Below, one piece after another: positions 8,115 to 17,720 of a stretch of DNA of 64,000 nt (position 1 is the first letter of the stretch; each line of letters opens with the position of its first letter). The translations under genes were made by a program, and so were the position numbers. The notes beneath the pieces were generated by a model. The model saw nothing but the letters and a program-made list of their open reading frames with translations. It did not search any database and was not told where the DNA came from. The stretch comes from Bin95 sp965220855. GTDB lineage: Bacteria; Pseudomonadota; Alphaproteobacteria; Bin95. The stretch covers positions 124,001 to 188,000 of the forward strand of contig CBDCQY010000002.1 of assembly GCA_965220855.1 (NCBI GenBank). The letters run 5' to 3'.

Positions 8115-9524
8115 TCATGGCGCGGGCGACCGTGCGGAGAAGCCGGTCTCCGCCTCGTAGGCCGCGCCCAGGCGGTAGAGCGCCGCCTCGGCGAAGGGCG
8201 GGGCCAGCAGCTGGATCGACCCCGGCATTCCCGCCGCCGCCTCGGGCGTCGGCAGCGCCAGGCCCGGCAGGGTCAGATAGTTGAAGGGGCGGGTGCAGCG
8301 CGAGATGCGGGAGATGATGGCCTCGAAGCCCTGCGCCGCGCCGACATCGGTCTCCTCGATGGTGGGCGTCACGATATTGAAGGTCGGCGCGGCCAGCACG
8401 TCGCAGGCGGCGAAGACGCGGCGCGCGAACTCCTCGACGATGCGCGGGCGCAGCTGCTGGGCCGAGAGATAGTCCACCCCGCTCAGCCGGAAGCCCAGCT
8501 CGCAGCGCGCCAGCATCTGCGCGCCATACTCCTCGCGCCGCTCGCGGAGCCAGCGCGCGTGCAGCGTCGCGGCCTCCGGGGCCATGACGGCGGCCGCCAG
8601 CGCGTTGATGCGCGCCATGTCGCCGAGCTCGACCTCGACAAGCTCCGCCCCGGCTGCGGTGAGCGCGGCGAGCGCGCCGTCCCGGGCCGCGAGCGCCGCC
8701 TCGTCGGCGTCCTCCTCGAAATAGCCGCGCGCCACGCCGATGCGCACGCCGCTTGCGCGCGGCGCGCGGGCGGCGGCGGCGTAGTCCGCCACCGGCTCGG
8801 TCGCCGAGGTCGGGTCGAGCGGGTCGTGGCCGGCGATCGCCGCCAGCATCAGCGCATTGTCGAGCACGGTGCGGGTCAGCGGCCCCACATTGTCGAGCGA
8901 GAAGGAAAGGCCCATCACGCCGAAGCGGCTGACGCGCGTCTGCGTCGGCTTCATGCCGACCAGATTGCAGAAGCCGGCCGGCAGGCGGATCGAGCCGCCG
9001 GTGTCGGAGCCGAGCGCGCCGTGGCAGAGCCGGGCGGCGGTGGCGGAACCCGAGCCGGAGGACGACCCGCCGGTGATGCGCGCGGTGTCCCAGGGATTGC
9101 GGCAGGGGCCGAAATGCTCGTTATGGCCGGTCGGGCCGAAGGCGAACTCGGCCATGTTGAGGCCGCCCAGATAGGTCGCGCCGGCCTCCGCCAGGCGGGC
9201 GAGCGCGGTCGCGGTCGTCTCGGGGCGGAAGTCGCGGCGGATGCGGCTGCCGCAGGTCGTGAGGCCGCCGGCGCGGTAATACATGTCCTTGTGGGCGAGC
9301 GGCGCGCCGGCGAGGGGGCCGAGCGCCTTTCCGGCCGCGCGGGCGGCGTCGATGGCGGCCGCGCCGGCCCGCGCCGTCTCGGCCTCGACGCGGATGAAGG
9401 CGTTGAGCTTCGGGTCGATGGCCTCGATGCGCGCCAGCGCCGCCTCGGCGAGTTCGGCGGCGGTGAAATCGCCCGCGCTGACGCCGGCGGCGGCTTCGGC
9501 GAGGGTGAGGTCGGTGAGGCTCAT
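8115..9524 (-). CDS. Amidase (amidase-signature family)
   Basis: A 469-residue amidase-signature enzyme that hydrolyses an amide bond. The Ser-cisSer-Lys triad is complete: K79 in PLAHKDMY, S154 in the GGSSSGSGS loop, and nucleophile S178 in GSDTGGSIR. The sequence is GatA-like, but this gene is not next to gatB or gatC and lies inside an importer operon, so an amidase acting on the imported compound is more likely than tRNA amidation. It overlaps by 4 bases both the upstream 59-residue ORF and the downstream ATPase gene. The true substrate is unknown. Confidence 0.9.
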   Translation of the reverse strand: MSLTDLTLAEAAAGVSAGDFTAAELAEAALARIEAIDPKLNAFIRVEAETARAGAAAIDAARAAGKALGPLAGAPLAHKDMYYRAGGLTTCGSRIRRDFRPETTATALARLAEAGATYLGGLNMAEFAFGPTGHNEHFGPCRNPWDTARITGGSSSGSGSATAARLCHGALGSDTGGSIRLPAGFCNLVGMKPTQTRVSRFGVMGLSFSLDNVGPLTRTVLDNALMLAAIAGHDPLDPTSATEPVADYAAAARAPRASGVRIGVARGYFEEDADEAALAARDGALAALTAAGAELVEVELGDMARINALAAAVMAPEAATLHARWLRERREEYGAQMLARCELGFRLSGVDYLSAQQLRPRIVEEFARRVFAACDVLAAPTFNIVTPTIEETDVGAAQGFEAIISRISRCTRPFNYLTLPGLALPTPEAAAGMPGSIQLLAPPFAEAALYRLGAAYEAETGFSARSPAP

Positions 9525-9696
9525 GCGTCCCGCTCCGGGGCGAGCCGGGCCAGGGTCGCGGCCAGCTGCTGCGGCTCGGTGTCGAACAGCGAGCCGTGCT
9601 CGAGGATGACGCGCCGGGCGGCGGCCTGGATGCGGTCGGCGCGCGCGCCGGCGGCGGGGTCGTAGCGATAGCCCGGGAAAGGCTCGTCCCTGTCGG

Positions 9697-9700
<4 letters not shown>
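9521..9700 (-). CDS. Small 59-residue protein upstream of amidase
   Basis: A short frame starting MTDRDEPFPGYRYDPAA and ending LARLAPERDA. It overlaps the preceding ATPase gene by 4 bases (ATGA at 9697-9700) and the following amidase gene by 4 bases (ATGA at 9521-9524), so it is locked into the operon by coupling at both ends and is unlikely to be a chance ORF. It is mostly one amphipathic helix after a proline/aromatic start. Some amidases have a small partner of similar size (GatC- or AtzG-like), and this could be such a subunit. That is inference from position and size, since I cannot match the sequence to those families. Confidence 0.6.
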
Positions 9701-10703
<1,003 letters not shown>

Positions 10704-10707
<4 letters not shown>

Positions 10708-11618
10708 AGCCGCACATCCATGGCGGTGCGCAGCCCGTCGCTCAGCATGTTGAAGCTGAGCGAGGTGAGGAAGATCATCGCGCCGGGCAGCGCCGCCACC
10801 CAGGGGCTGACATAGATCGACTGGCGCAGCGTGTTGAGCATCAGCCCCCATTCCGGCTCCGGCGGGTCGGTGCCGAGGCCGAGGAAGCTCAGCCCCGAGG
10901 CGAGGATGATGCTGACGCTGATCAGGCTGGTGGCGTAGATGAACACCGGCCCCGCCACATTGCTCAGCACATGCACGCGGATGATGGTGAAGGCCCCCGC
11001 GCCGCTGGCGCGCGCGGCTTCCACATAGTCGAGGCTGCGGGTCTGCGTGGTGACGCTTTCGGTCACGCGCGCGATCGGCGGGATGAAGACGATGGTGAGC
11101 GAGATGATGGCGTTGACGATGCCGGCCCCGAGCGCGCCCGAAATGGCGATCGCCAGCAGCACCGAGGGGAAGGCGTAGAAGACGTCGATGGTGCGCATCA
11201 CCGCCATGTTGACCTTGCCGCCGATAAAGCCCGCCACCAGCCCCAGAAAGCCGCCGATGAAGAGCGCGAACACCACCGGCGAGATGCCGACCGCAAGCGA
11301 GAGCCGCCCGCCATGCAGCAGGCGGGAGAGCATGTCGCGGCCGAGCTCGTCCGCGCCGAGCGGATAGCCTTCGGCGCCGATCGGCTTCAGGCGTTTGAGC
11401 ATGTTGGTGCTGTAGGGGTCGGCCGGGGCCAGGACGTCCGCGAAGACGGCCGAGAGCACCACGGCCAGCAGGATGCCGGCGAAGGCGAGCGTCACCGGCT
11501 CGCGGGCGAGATTGCCGCGCACCGTCGCCCAGTAGGAGCGCGAGCCGAGCGCGACCTGGGCGGCGTCCACGCCCCCGGCTGCCGCCGCCGCCGGCGCTGC
11601 TGTGTCGGGGCGGCGCAT
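10704..11618 (-). CDS. ABC transporter permease (DppC-like)
   Basis: A 304-residue inner-membrane permease. The N-terminal cytoplasmic stretch contains the DppC-type region before the first transmembrane helix (AFAGILLAVVLSAVFADVLAP). A binding-protein-dependent permease domain follows, with the EAA-like loop EAARASGAGAFTIIRVHVL and the LGTDPPEPEWGLML motif seen in this subfamily. About five to six membrane segments are apparent. It shares one base with the DppB-like gene ahead of it and four with the ATPase gene after it. Substrate specificity cannot be read from the permease. Confidence 0.92.
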
Positions 11619-12571
11619 CAGCCGCGCGCCATGCGCGGGTCGATCAGCGACTGCGCGATATCGACCAGCAAGTTCATGAAGACGAAGAACATCGCCAGCA
11701 CCAGGATGACGCCCTGCAGCAGCGGAATGTCGCGCCGGAAGATGGCGTCATTCAAAAGGAAGCCGGTGCCGGGCCAGGAGAACACGGTTTCCACCAGGAT
11801 CGAGCCGCCCAGCAGATAGCCGATCTGCAGCCCGGAGACGGCCAGCACGGTCGGCGCGGCGTTGGCGGCGACATGCAGGAAGATGCGCCGGCTGCGCAGG
11901 CCCTTGGCCTCCAGCGTCTGCACGAATTCCATGGTGAGGATCTCGGCGACGGCGGCGCGCACCGAGCGGGTGATGATGCCGATCGGGATCACCGAGAGCG
12001 TGATGACCGGCAGGATCAGATGGCGGAGATGCTCCGCGTCCCAGGCCCAGCGGCTGGAGCCGCCCGGCCCCATGCCCATGGCCGGCAGCAGGTTCATTTC
12101 CACCGAGAAGACGATCACCAGCACCAGCCCCAGCCAGTAATGCGGCACGCTGACGCCGGCGATGGCGAAGCCGGTGGCCAGCTTGTCGATCCAGGAGCCC
12201 TGGAAATAGCCGGCGAGCGCGCCGATCAGGCAGCCCATGGTCATGCCGATCAGGATGGCGCCGACCGCCAGCACCAGCGTGTTGACCACGCCGACGGCGA
12301 TGGCGTCCGCCACCGGGCGCCCGGTGGCGAAGGAGATGCCGAAATCGCCTTCGAGCGCGCGGCCGAGCCAGATCAGATATTGCAGCGGGATCGGCTTGTC
12401 GAAGCCGTAGGCCTGCTTCAGCAGCTCCACGGTCTCCTTGGGCGCGTCCGGCGGCACCACGGCGTTGAGCGGGTCGCCGGGCGCGATATGCACCAGGCCG
12501 AAAATGATGATCGTGACGCCGAGCGAGATCGGCGCGACATAGAGTATGCGTCGGGCGATGTAGGCGAACAT
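11618..12571 (-). CDS. ABC transporter permease (DppB-like)
   Basis: A 317-residue permease starting MFAYIARRILYVAPISLGVT, with the conserved HIAPGDPLNAV segment after the first helix, the YGFDKPIPLQYLIWL stretch typical of DppB/GsiC, the EAA loop TLEAKGLRSRRIFLHVA, and a C-terminal DPRMARG. Six transmembrane segments are likely. It pairs with the DppC-like protein to form the channel. A GC-rich hairpin separates it from the solute-binding protein gene upstream. Confidence 0.93.
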   Translation of the reverse strand: MFAYIARRILYVAPISLGVTIIIFGLVHIAPGDPLNAVVPPDAPKETVELLKQAYGFDKPIPLQYLIWLGRALEGDFGISFATGRPVADAIAVGVVNTLVLAVGAILIGMTMGCLIGALAGYFQGSWIDKLATGFAIAGVSVPHYWLGLVLVIVFSVEMNLLPAMGMGPGGSSRWAWDAEHLRHLILPVITLSVIPIGIITRSVRAAVAEILTMEFVQTLEAKGLRSRRIFLHVAANAAPTVLAVSGLQIGYLLGGSILVETVFSWPGTGFLLNDAIFRRDIPLLQGVILVLAMFFVFMNLLVDIAQSLIDPRMARG

Positions 12572-12621
12572 GCCCTCTCCCCGGGCGCTGGCCGGAGCCG
12601 CGCCGTCAGAAGCGGAGATCG

Positions 12622-12645
12622 GGGCGGCGCGCGCTGGCGCCGCCC
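12622..12645 (-). promoter_or_regulatory. Intercistronic stem-loop between binding-protein and permease genes
   Basis: A perfect 9-bp stem (GGGCGGCGC at 12622-12630 with GCGCCGCCC at 12637-12645) closes a 6-base loop in the 84-base gap between the solute-binding protein stop and the DppB-like start. There is no following T run, so it is probably not a strong terminator. In many binding-protein transporters such a hairpin stabilises the upstream mRNA and raises the binding protein above the permeases. That role is inferred. Confidence 0.55.
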
Positions 12646-12655
12646 GCTCTCCCGG

Positions 12656-14287
12656 TCACTCTTCGATATAGGTCGAGGTCAGCGACTGGAACCAGTTTCG
12701 CGACTGGACATAGCCCTTGACCTTCTGCGCCATGGCGCGCGGCGCCACATCGTGGACCACCCACACGAACGCCGCGTCATCGACCTCGCGGGCGTGGACC
12801 TGGGCGAGGAAGCCGTCGCGCTCGGCCGGGTCGAAGGCCGCCGAGGCCGCGTTCAGCAGCTTGTCCATGTCGGGATCGTTGTAGAAGCCCCAGTTGACGC
12901 CCTTGGGCGCGTGCAGGTCGCTGCGCAGGAAGCGCGTGAACGAGCTGTAGGGGTCCTGGGTGGTGTAGCTGACATTGATGGCGTGCGCGCCCTTGGCCTG
13001 GGGCGATTTGGCCCCGGCCCGCCACAGGTCGATGAGCGCGTTCCACTCCGTCACCTCGAACTCCACCTCGATGCCGACCTCGGCCAGGTTCTGCTGCATA
13101 TATTCGTTCATCGGCAGGGGCAGCATCTGGCCGGAGCCGCTGGCGGAGATCATCACCTTGACCTTGACCGGATTGTCCGGCCCGAAGCCGGCCTCGGCCA
13201 GCAGCGCGCGGGCGGCGTCGGGATCGTGGCGAAGCTCGAAGGTCGGCTTGCCGTACCAGGGGTCCTGGGGCGTGACATGGCCCGAGGCCTTGATGGCGTA
13301 GCCGCCCAGCAGCGCCACGATGCCGTCGCGGTCGATGGCGAGGTTGGCGGCCTTGCGCACCCGGATGTCGTTCCAGGGCGAGCCTTCGACGCGGCTCAGA
13401 TGCCAGGACCAGACATGCGGATAGACATTGGAGACCACCTGGAAGCCGCGCTCCTTGATACGCTCCAGCGCATCCGGGGCCGGCGCCTCGATCCAGTCCA
13501 CCTGGCCCGAGAGCAGCGCGGCGGTGCGCGCGTTCGGGTCGGGGATCGGGATGGTGATGACCCGGTCGAGCTTCGGCACGCGGTTCGCGTCCCAATGCTC
13601 CTTGTTGGGCACGAACTCCGCCCGCTCGCGCGCCGCCAGCGCCTCGAGCTTCCAGGGGCCGGTGCCCGAGGGGTCCTTGGCGAACTCGTTCCAGTCGCGC
13701 CCGGTCTTCTCCCACTGGGCGGGGCTCGCCATCAGGATGTAGCAGACCTGGTAGGGCACGAAGGAGTCCGGCGTGTGGGTGGTGAACTCGACCGTATGGT
13801 CGTCGATCTTGCGATAGGCCTTGATCGCCGGGATGCGGAAATTCACCAGCGAGGCCTGCCGGGCGCTGAACTGCGGCGAGTCCTGTTTCAGCAGCTTGTC
13901 GAAGTTGAAGACCACCGCGTCGGCGTTGAAGTCGCTGCCGTCATGGAACTTGACGCCCTGGCGGAGCTTGAAGATCCACTTGGTCGGGTCGTCCGGGCTG
14001 ACCGCCCAGCTCTCGGCGAGGCCGGGAATGAGGCCGGAGGCCTTGTCGTCCGAGGTCATGTCCCAGTTGATGAGCGCGTCATAGAGCATCAGCCCCATGA
14101 AGCGGAAACCCTCGAAGCCCTGGTCGGGCTGGCCGAAGGACACCGGGATGTCGGCGAGCGTCATGCCGACGCGCAAAGTGCCCTGGGCTTCGGCTTTGGG
14201 CGCCAGCCCCGGCGCGAGCGCCAGCGCAAGGAGCGCCAGCGCGCCTGCGAACGCCGCGACGAGGCGGCGGGACAGAATATGCAGCAT
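12656..14287 (-). CDS. ABC transporter substrate-binding protein (peptide/nickel type, SBP family 5)
   Basis: A 543-residue periplasmic binding protein of the DppA/OppA class. A signal peptide (MLHILSRR, hydrophobic core, PKAEA cut) is followed by LRVGM and the family-5 segment KLRQGVKFHDGSDFNADAV. The tail contains the expected DMDKLLNAA and VWVVHDVAPRAM segments. It is the first gene of the importer operon, with an AGGAGG site 9 bases before the ATG at 14287. Family members bind peptides, nickel, heme or opines. The embedded amidase suggests an amide-bearing ligand, but nothing in the sequence proves one. Confidence 0.93.
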   Translation of the reverse strand: MLHILSRRLVAAFAGALALLALALAPGLAPKAEAQGTLRVGMTLADIPVSFGQPDQGFEGFRFMGLMLYDALINWDMTSDDKASGLIPGLAESWAVSPDDPTKWIFKLRQGVKFHDGSDFNADAVVFNFDKLLKQDSPQFSARQASLVNFRIPAIKAYRKIDDHTVEFTTHTPDSFVPYQVCYILMASPAQWEKTGRDWNEFAKDPSGTGPWKLEALAARERAEFVPNKEHWDANRVPKLDRVITIPIPDPNARTAALLSGQVDWIEAPAPDALERIKERGFQVVSNVYPHVWSWHLSRVEGSPWNDIRVRKAANLAIDRDGIVALLGGYAIKASGHVTPQDPWYGKPTFELRHDPDAARALLAEAGFGPDNPVKVKVMISASGSGQMLPLPMNEYMQQNLAEVGIEVEFEVTEWNALIDLWRAGAKSPQAKGAHAINVSYTTQDPYSSFTRFLRSDLHAPKGVNWGFYNDPDMDKLLNAASAAFDPAERDGFLAQVHAREVDDAAFVWVVHDVAPRAMAQKVKGYVQSRNWFQSLTSTYIEE

Positions 14288-14525
14288 GGGGGATGTTCCT
14301 CCTCTTTGGCGGTTGCCTCTCCGGTCGGACCGCAGCCCGCGCCGCCCCCTCCCGGGCGGCCGGAAGACGCATCCTCGCGGCAATAGTCCCGGTCTGCAAG
14401 CCTCATGCCAGCGCCGGAAGGGCCGCGAGCGCCGGAGCGCCGCCGCTTTCGCGCCCGCCCGTCCGCCTGCATATTGGGCAGAAGCCGCAATTTCGCCACC
14501 GCCGGGCGACGAGAGGAGCGGAGCC

Positions 14526-15344
14526 ATGACCGGACTGCGATGGGCGATTCTGCTGTTGGCGTTGACTTTCGGCGCGGAGGCGCGGGCCGGAGAGGCGTTT
14601 CGCGATTGCGCGGAGTGTCCGGAAATGGTCGCGGTGCCGGCGGGCAGCTTCGCCATGGGCTCGCCGCCGGGCGAGAAAGGCCGGACGGAGGCCGAGGGGC
14701 CGGTGCGTCGGGTGACGATCGCCCGGCCCTTCGCGATCGGCAAATATGAGGTGACATTCGCGGAGTGGGACGCCTGCCTGCGCGCCGGGGGCTGCGAGCA
14801 CCGGCCGGACGACGAAGGCTGGGGTCGGGGTCGCCAGCCGGTCATGAATGTGAGCTGGCAGGATGCGCAGGCCTATCTGCGCTGGCTTTCGGCAAAGACC
14901 GGCGAGGACTATCGCCTGCCGAGCGAGGCGGAGTGGGAATATGCCGCCCGCGCCGGGACCACGGGTCCGTTCCATTTCGGGCGCGCGATCTCGCCAGAGC
15001 TTGCGAACTATGGCGGCAACGCCGCCCATGGGCCGGGCGCGAAGGGCGCCTGGCGCGAGCGGACGGCGCCGGTCGGCAGCTACCCGCCGAACGCCTTCGG
15101 CCTGCACGATGCGCACGGCAATGTGTCGGAGTGGGTGCAGGACTGCTGGAACCGCAGCCATGCAGGCGCGCCGTCGGACGGGAGCGCCCGGCTCGACGGC
15201 GACTGTTCGCTCCGCGTGCTGCGCGGCGGCTCCTGGTATGTCAAGGCGCGCTTCCTGCGCTCGGCCTACCGCATCTGGAACGCGCCCGACTTCCGCCTCC
15301 GCTTCCTGATCGGCTTCCGCGTTGCCCGCCCGCTCGCCCCGTGA
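14526..15344 (+). CDS. SUMF1/FGE-sulfatase-family protein, secreted
   Basis: A 272-residue formylglycine-generating-enzyme fold protein. A signal peptide (LRWAILLLALTFGAEARA) is followed by MVAVPAGSFAMGSPPGEKGR, then PVMNVSWQDAQAYLRWLSAKTG, YRLPSEAEWEYAARAG, NAFGLHDAHGNVSEWVQDCW, LRGGSWY and FLIGFRVAR, the complete block order of the family. Two cysteine pairs sit early (CAEC) and mid-protein. Aerobic FGEs need a Cys pair near the C-terminal core; I do not see the canonical GxxCxxG arrangement, so sulfatase activation is doubtful. No sulfatase gene is nearby. A GAGAGGAG site precedes the ATG. Confidence 0.88.
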   Translation: MTGLRWAILLLALTFGAEARAGEAFRDCAECPEMVAVPAGSFAMGSPPGEKGRTEAEGPVRRVTIARPFAIGKYEVTFAEWDACLRAGGCEHRPDDEGWGRGRQPVMNVSWQDAQAYLRWLSAKTGEDYRLPSEAEWEYAARAGTTGPFHFGRAISPELANYGGNAAHGPGAKGAWRERTAPVGSYPPNAFGLHDAHGNVSEWVQDCWNRSHAGAPSDGSARLDGDCSLRVLRGGSWYVKARFLRSAYRIWNAPDFRLRFLIGFRVARPLAP

Positions 15345-15447
15345 GTCCCTCGCCGCCTCCCTTGCGGGGCGCATCGCCGGCGCGCGCGTTGAACCGGGGC
15401 GTGGGGCGGGCTACAAGGCGCGGAGCGGCACGAGGGGAGCGCGCGCG

Positions 15448-15642
15448 ATGTGGGACGGCGGACTGGGCAAATATCTCTACGGCATCACCATGATCCTTTG
15501 CGCGGCGGGCTTTCTGTTCGTCGCCAGCCGGATGCACGGGCCGGCGGCCTGGATCTGCTGGGCCGGCTTCCTCGCCTGCGTCGGCTATGTCTTCCGGCTG
15601 ATCGCGCACTACACCCGCCCGGCCCCGCGCGGCGAGGGCTGA
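15448..15642 (+). CDS. Small membrane protein, 64 residues
   Basis: A short protein with two predicted transmembrane helices: LYGITMILCAAGFLFVASR at about residues 9-27, and AAWICWAGFLACVGYVFRLI at about 32-51. It has short charged ends (MWDGGLGKY at the N-terminus, HYTRPAPRGEG at the C-terminus). Its stop lies one base before the start of the following SDR gene, and a GAGGGGAG site precedes it, so it is probably expressed with that gene. The family is unknown to me. Confidence 0.6.
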   Translation: MWDGGLGKYLYGITMILCAAGFLFVASRMHGPAAWICWAGFLACVGYVFRLIAHYTRPAPRGEG

Positions 15643-15643
15643 G

Positions 15644-16414
15644 ATGGCCGGCTCGCCCGGCTATTTCCAGGGCCGCGTCATCGTCATCACCGGGGCGGCG
15701 AGCGGCATCGGCAAGGCGACGGCGGCAATCTTCGCGCGCGAGGGCGCGCATGTGGTCGCCTGCGACATCGACGCGGACGGCGGCGAACGCACCGTGAAGG
15801 CCATCCGGCAGACCGGCGGGCGGGCGCTCGCGGTCGCCACCGACGTCACGCGCCGCGAGGATGTCGAGGCGGCGGTCGCGGCGGCGCTGGCGGAGTTCGG
15901 GCGCATCGACTTCCTGTTCAACTGCGCCGGCGCGGCCGTGCGCCGCTCCGCCTTTCTCGACATCGACGACGAGCTCTGGCGGCGCAGCTGGCAAATCAAT
16001 GTCGATGGCCCCTTCTACGGCATGCAGGCCGTGCTGCCGCACATGCTGGAGCGCGGCAAGGGCGTGATCGTCAATGTCGCCTCCATGTCGCACAAGCGCG
16101 GCGGACCGGGCGCATCGGTGCATTACGCCTCCGCCAAGGGCGCGGTGCTGACCATGACCTTGGGCGTCGCGCGAGAGTTTGCGAGCCGGGGCATCCGCTG
16201 CCTCTCGATCTCGCCGGGGCCGGTGGAGACGCCTTTCCAGGCCGCGGCCGCCACCGCGCCGGAAACCATGGCGACCTTCCTTGCGGATGTGCCCATGGGT
16301 CGCTTCGGCAAGCCGGAGGAGATCGGCGAGCTGGTGCTGTTTCTCTGCTCCGACGCCTGCGAGTTCATGACCGCCGACACCGTCTATGTGAGCGGCGGCG
16401 GCGGCTGGCGCTGA
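15644..16414 (+). CDS. SDR-family NAD(P)-dependent oxidoreductase
   Basis: A classical short-chain dehydrogenase/reductase of 256 residues. The coenzyme motif TGAASGIG is at residues 16-23, with an acidic residue after beta-2 (D41-I-D43), which favours NAD over NADP. The NNAG position reads NCAG at 93-96. The catalytic triad is S147, Y161 and K165 in HYASAKG. The C-terminus (FMTADTVYVSGGGGWR) is standard. The substrate is probably a secondary alcohol or 3-hydroxyacyl compound but cannot be specified. It starts one base after the stop of the small membrane protein gene. Confidence 0.92.
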   Translation: MAGSPGYFQGRVIVITGAASGIGKATAAIFAREGAHVVACDIDADGGERTVKAIRQTGGRALAVATDVTRREDVEAAVAAALAEFGRIDFLFNCAGAAVRRSAFLDIDDELWRRSWQINVDGPFYGMQAVLPHMLERGKGVIVNVASMSHKRGGPGASVHYASAKGAVLTMTLGVAREFASRGIRCLSISPGPVETPFQAAAATAPETMATFLADVPMGRFGKPEEIGELVLFLCSDACEFMTADTVYVSGGGGWR

Positions 16415-16521
16415 GAGGCGGGAGACTGCTTGGCTGTGCTGGAGCGGAATACGAATCTTTGAGTTGACGACGGAAATCCGGACAGATCATCAGCAACATC
16501 GACCGGACGGGAGGAAGCCTC

Positions 16522-16809
16522 TTGATACGATCCTTTGCCGATCGGCATACGGCGAATGTTTTCAATGGAGTGAGCGAGCGGTCTTTCCCGACTGATATTC
16601 TCAAGCGAGCGCGTAGCAAGCTGGATCGTATCAACGATGCTGCACATATTGACGATCTGCGGCACCCGCCCGGCAACCGGCTCGAGCGCCTGGTCGGCGA
16701 TCGCCACGGGCAATACAGTATTCGAGTATCCCGAGGCTGGCGGATTTGCTTCGCGTGGCGGAACGGAGACGCCTTTGACGTCGAGCTGACCAACCATTAT
16801 GAACACTAG
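16522..16809 (+). CDS. higB: Type II toxin HigB/RelE family
   Basis: A 95-residue toxin of the HigB (plasmid-maintenance killer) family: MIRSFADRHTANVFNGV at the start, LDRINDAAHIDDLRHPPGNRLERL in the middle, and YSIRVSRGWRICFAWRNGDAFDVELTNHYEH at the end, which carries the basic and aromatic residues of the RNase active site. Members cleave mRNA on the ribosome. The start is TTG, preceded by GGGAGG at good spacing. The HigA-type antitoxin gene follows 14 bases later, giving the toxin-first order of hig loci. This gene is somewhat less GC-rich than its neighbours, consistent with mobility of such modules. Confidence 0.9.
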   Translation: MIRSFADRHTANVFNGVSERSFPTDILKRARSKLDRINDAAHIDDLRHPPGNRLERLVGDRHGQYSIRVSRGWRICFAWRNGDAFDVELTNHYEH

Positions 16810-16823
16810 AATGGAGGATCACG

Positions 16824-17144
16824 ATGGCTGCTATACCGACACACCGGATTACGACCCACCCCGGCGCGCTGCTGCGCGAGCAGATCGAGGAGCTGGGGCT
16901 GTCCGTCCGCCGGGTGGCCGAGGATACCGACCTGCCGGAGACGCGCTTGCGCGAGATCGTGCATGAGCGGCGGGGAGTGAGCGCCGAAACCGCGATCGCG
17001 CTCGGCGAATATTTCGGGCAGACGCCGCAGTTCTGGCTCAACGCCCAGCGGACCTTCGATCTCAGCCGCGCCCTGGTCGAGAACGGTCCGGCGATTCGCG
17101 CCCGAGTCCGGCGCCGCGCGGCGGATCGCGCCGCGGCCGGTTGA
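16824..17144 (+). CDS. higA: HigA-type antitoxin, helix-turn-helix
   Basis: A 106-residue XRE-type DNA-binding protein. Diagnostic features are the THPGALLREQIEELGLSVRRVAEDTDLPETRLREIVHERRGVS helix-turn-helix region at about residues 10-53 and the FGQTPQFWLNAQRTFDL block that follows in HigA proteins. It would bind and neutralise HigB and repress the operon promoter. A GGAGG site lies 6-7 bases ahead of the ATG. The C-terminus is a basic Arg/Ala tail. Confidence 0.92.
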   Translation: MAAIPTHRITTHPGALLREQIEELGLSVRRVAEDTDLPETRLREIVHERRGVSAETAIALGEYFGQTPQFWLNAQRTFDLSRALVENGPAIRARVRRRAADRAAAG

Positions 17145-17153
17145 TCCGGCGCG

Positions 17154-17720
17154 CTACTGCCCGAAGCGGTTGTCCGGGTCGGCGGCGAAGGCTTCCTCTT
17201 CCGGGGTCGAGGGGCGGCCCAGGGCGGCGTTGCGGTGGGGGAAGCGTCCGAAGCGGCGGATGATCTCGCGGTGGCGGAGCGACGCCTCGCGGCTCTTCGG
17301 ATTGCCGGTCGCGCCCAGCAATTCCACCGACAGGTCCTGGTCCGCCAGATGCTCGCTATGCTCCAGCGGCAGATAGAAGAAGGTGCGCAGCGCCGCCGGC
17401 AGCGTCCGGTCGAAGCCCCGCTCCAGCGCGAAGCGGGTAAGCGCGCGGGCGCGCGCGTCGCCCGCAAAGGCCCGCGCCCGGCCGCGATGGAGATTGCGCG
17501 GAAACTGGTCCAGCAGCAGGATCAGCGCGAGGCAGGAGCGGGCCTCTTCGCGCCACTCCTCGAAGCCGCCGGCGAGCGCCGCCTCCACCTCCGGCTCGAA
17601 CCGCCGGCAGGCCTCGTCGAAGGCCGGGCCGCCCCGGAACCACTCCTCGCGCGGCTCGCCATAGCCGGGATCGTCCGGCGCGCCGAACCAGAATTCCAGC
17701 ACCGTCTCGGGGTCGCTCAT
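17154..17720 (-). CDS. DUF924 family protein
   Basis: A 188-residue helical protein of the DUF924/YmdB-neighbour type: VLEFWFG at the start, EEWFRGGPAFDEAC, then LALILLLDQFPRNLHRG, RTFFYLPLEHSE and FGRFPHRNAALGRPSTPEE, all of which are the conserved blocks of the family. The fold is TPR-like and the biochemical role is unknown. Its start overlaps the end of lpxK by 4 bases (ATGA), so it is the distal gene of the lipid A operon, though this need not imply a role in lipid A synthesis. Confidence 0.9.
   Translation of the reverse strand: MSDPETVLEFWFGAPDDPGYGEPREEWFRGGPAFDEACRRFEPEVEAALAGGFEEWREEARSCLALILLLDQFPRNLHRGRARAFAGDARARALTRFALERGFDRTLPAALRTFFYLPLEHSEHLADQDLSVELLGATGNPKSREASLRHREIIRRFGRFPHRNAALGRPSTPEEEAFAADPDNRFGQ

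Noticed and set aside
8115..9524. Assignment of the amidase as GatA of the tRNA amidotransferase
   Set aside because: No gatB or gatC neighbour, and the gene is embedded in an importer operon; amidase-signature motifs alone do not distinguish the two.
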